64,000 nt of DNA from Desulfurellaceae bacterium bin18 (GTDB taxonomy: Bacteria > Desulfobacterota > Binatia > Bin18): assembly GCA_002238415.1 (NCBI GenBank), contig MPMI01000025.1, positions 1 to 64,000 of the forward strand, in the 5' to 3' direction. The notes under the pieces are model-generated. The model was not told the DNA's origin. It saw nothing but the letters and a program-made list of their open reading frames with translations, and ran no database searches. Below, in pieces: positions 62,838 through 64,000 of this stretch. How positions within the stretch are numbered: the stretch's first letter is position 1; each line of letters starts with the position of its first letter. The translations under genes were made by a program, and so were the position numbers.

Positions 62838-63164
62838 ATGCCGACTCCCCTTCTCCTCACGCCCATTCCTGAAGACCAGCTCCTGCGTGTGCTGTGGGAT
62901 GACGATACCCTGAACGACTACCCCTTCGCCTATCTGCGGGGCTGGTGTCCGTGTGCGGTCTGCCAGGGGCATGGTGGCGAACGCCACTTTATTGAGGTGG
63001 AAAATCCTCAGCTTGTGAGTATCGATATGGTCGGTAATTATGCTGTGAATCCGACCTGGGATGACGGCCACGAAACGGGCATTTACACTTATGTCTACCT
63101 GCGGAGTTTAGGCGAGAGCCAAGATAGTCAGCATAGCCAGGATGATCCCGAAGGGACACATTAA
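62838..63164 (+). CDS. DUF971 domain protein
   Basis: The 108-residue protein has the DUF971 signature: LRVLWDDDTLNDYPFAYLRG, WCPCAVCQGH with a CxxC, and the C-terminal NYAVNPTWDDGHETGIYTYV block. These domains occur next to or fused with Mrp ATPases and are thought to help iron-sulfur delivery. It sits between two Mrp genes with 20 and 10 bases of spacing, so all three are likely co-transcribed. Confidence 0.92.
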   Translation: MPTPLLLTPIPEDQLLRVLWDDDTLNDYPFAYLRGWCPCAVCQGHGGERHFIEVENPQLVSIDMVGNYAVNPTWDDGHETGIYTYVYLRSLGESQDSQHSQDDPEGTH

Positions 63165-63174
63165 AGGCGCATCT

Positions 63175-64000
63175 ATGTCAACACCACCAACACCCCAGGA
63201 ATTATTAGAAGCCCTCAAACAGGTCAAATATCCCGGCTTTAACCGAGATATTGTCGCCTTCGGCGTGGTCAAGGATATTGCGGTCGGCGGTGCGGCGGTG
63301 ACGGTAGAGCTCGCCCCTTCAACCGGCAATGCGGAGGTCATCGCAGACATTCGACAGCGCGTGATTGAAACGCTCAGCCCGCTCGTCCACCTGCCTGTAG
63401 AGATTTCCATCCAGCAGCCGGACGCCCCAAAACCTACGCCTCAGTCCAAGCCCCAGATTCCAGGGGTGCGGCATGTGGTCGCGGTGGCCAGTGGCAAGGG
63501 TGGGGTTGGAAAATCAACGGTTTCGGTGAACCTGGCAACGGCGCTGGCTCGAACGGGCCAGCGGGTTGGGGTGATGGATGCCGATGTCTATGGACCGAGT
63601 ATCCCCCTCATGTTGGGTATTAACGAGAAGCCCAAGAGCACGGAAGATAAACGCTTGATCCCGGTTACCAAATACGACATGCGGATCATGTCCATGGGCT
63701 TTCTGATTCCAGACAGCCACGCCGTCATTTGGCGCGGGCCGATGATCGATAAGCTGCTGACCGAGTTTATTACCAAGGTCGAGTGGGGAGAACTGGATGT
63801 GCTCGTCGTGGACCTGCCGCCTGGCACCGGCGACGCGCAGCTGACCATGGTGCAAAAGGTTCCGCTCTCCGGCGGGGTCATTGTGACGACGCCCCAGGAT
63901 GTGGCGCTGCTTGATGCGCGTCGGGGCATCAAGATGTTTGAGGAAGTCGACGTTCCAATCTTGGGTGTTATCGAAAATATGAGTTACCTGATCTGTCGTT
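63175..64000 (+). CDS. mrp: Mrp/NBP35-family iron-sulfur carrier ATPase, second copy, 3'-truncated by window edge
   Basis: The 275 visible residues include an N-terminal MIP18-like domain (ELLEALKQVKYPGFNRDIVA), Walker A SGKGGVGKST near residue 106, MDADVYGPSIP, WRGPMIDKLLTEF and VVDLPPGTGDAQLTM. It parallels the first copy closely but differs in many residues, so they are true paralogues rather than a fresh duplication. The frame is open to the window end, just before the expected CxxC. Confidence 0.93.
   Translation, partial: MSTPPTPQELLEALKQVKYPGFNRDIVAFGVVKDIAVGGAAVTVELAPSTGNAEVIADIRQRVIETLSPLVHLPVEISIQQPDAPKPTPQSKPQIPGVRHVVAVASGKGGVGKSTVSVNLATALARTGQRVGVMDADVYGPSIPLMLGINEKPKSTEDKRLIPVTKYDMRIMSMGFLIPDSHAVIWRGPMIDKLLTEFITKVEWGELDVLVVDLPPGTGDAQLTMVQKVPLSGGVIVTTPQDVALLDARRGIKMFEEVDVPILGVIENMSYLICR

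Overview
The window reads as a single stretch of chromosome from a Gram-negative bacterium of moderately high GC content. Outer-membrane genes support this (LolA, a TonB-type protein, a BtuB-type receptor, LpxC), as do RuvABC, FtsK, RNase J, YebC and HflC. The mix of RNase J, a UGSC-type selenoprotein, two Mrp ATPases and many degradative enzymes suggests a deltaproteobacterial or Tectomicrobia-like environmental lineage. That placement is inference; no rRNA gene or taxon-specific marker is present.

Region 1 (1-15.6 kb) is a late-step cobalamin cluster after a partial rsmI and an amidohydrolase. It holds cobQ, a Nudix gene, cobB, a cobalamin riboswitch in front of btuB, a tightly overlapped minus-strand operon cobO-btuF-btuC-btuD-cbiB-cobC, then cobT-cobS and cobU. 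Together these cover amidation, adenosylation, aminopropanol attachment, nucleotide-loop assembly and B12 uptake. The early corrin-ring methyltransferases are not in the window.

Region 2 (15.6-36 kb) is an accessory zone of catabolic genes and damaged genes. It contains a UGSC-family selenoprotein whose in-frame UGA is followed by a SECIS-like hairpin, its usual partner gene, a PLP decarboxylase and an MFS transporter. It also has a 17-bp tandem repeat array, a nuclease-helicase gene lacking its middle, a frameshifted HD-motif secreted protein, a frameshifted cyclase, and assorted oxidoreductases, an amidase, a GST and a MOSC protein.

Region 3 (36-39.3 kb) is a scarred segment. It has hflC without hflK, two divergent 165-bp direct repeats, an RRM protein gene with a terminator-like hairpin in its leader, an unknown conserved gene, and a glucoamylase C-terminal fragment abutting the 3' end of tRNA-Ala(CGC).

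Region 4 (39.4-64 kb) is mostly core: a TonB-like protein, TatA, a DUF3426 protein, plsC-rnj-ftsK-lolA, a thiolase/DUF35 pair with a D-aminoacylase, yebC-ruvC-ruvA-ruvB, an NtrY-like kinase, asnS, and two Mrp ATPases flanking a DUF971 gene. The most unusual object is the gene just after the kinase. It encodes a complete response-regulator receiver domain fused to a complete LpxC, the committed enzyme of lipid A synthesis, which suggests direct two-component control of lipid A production.
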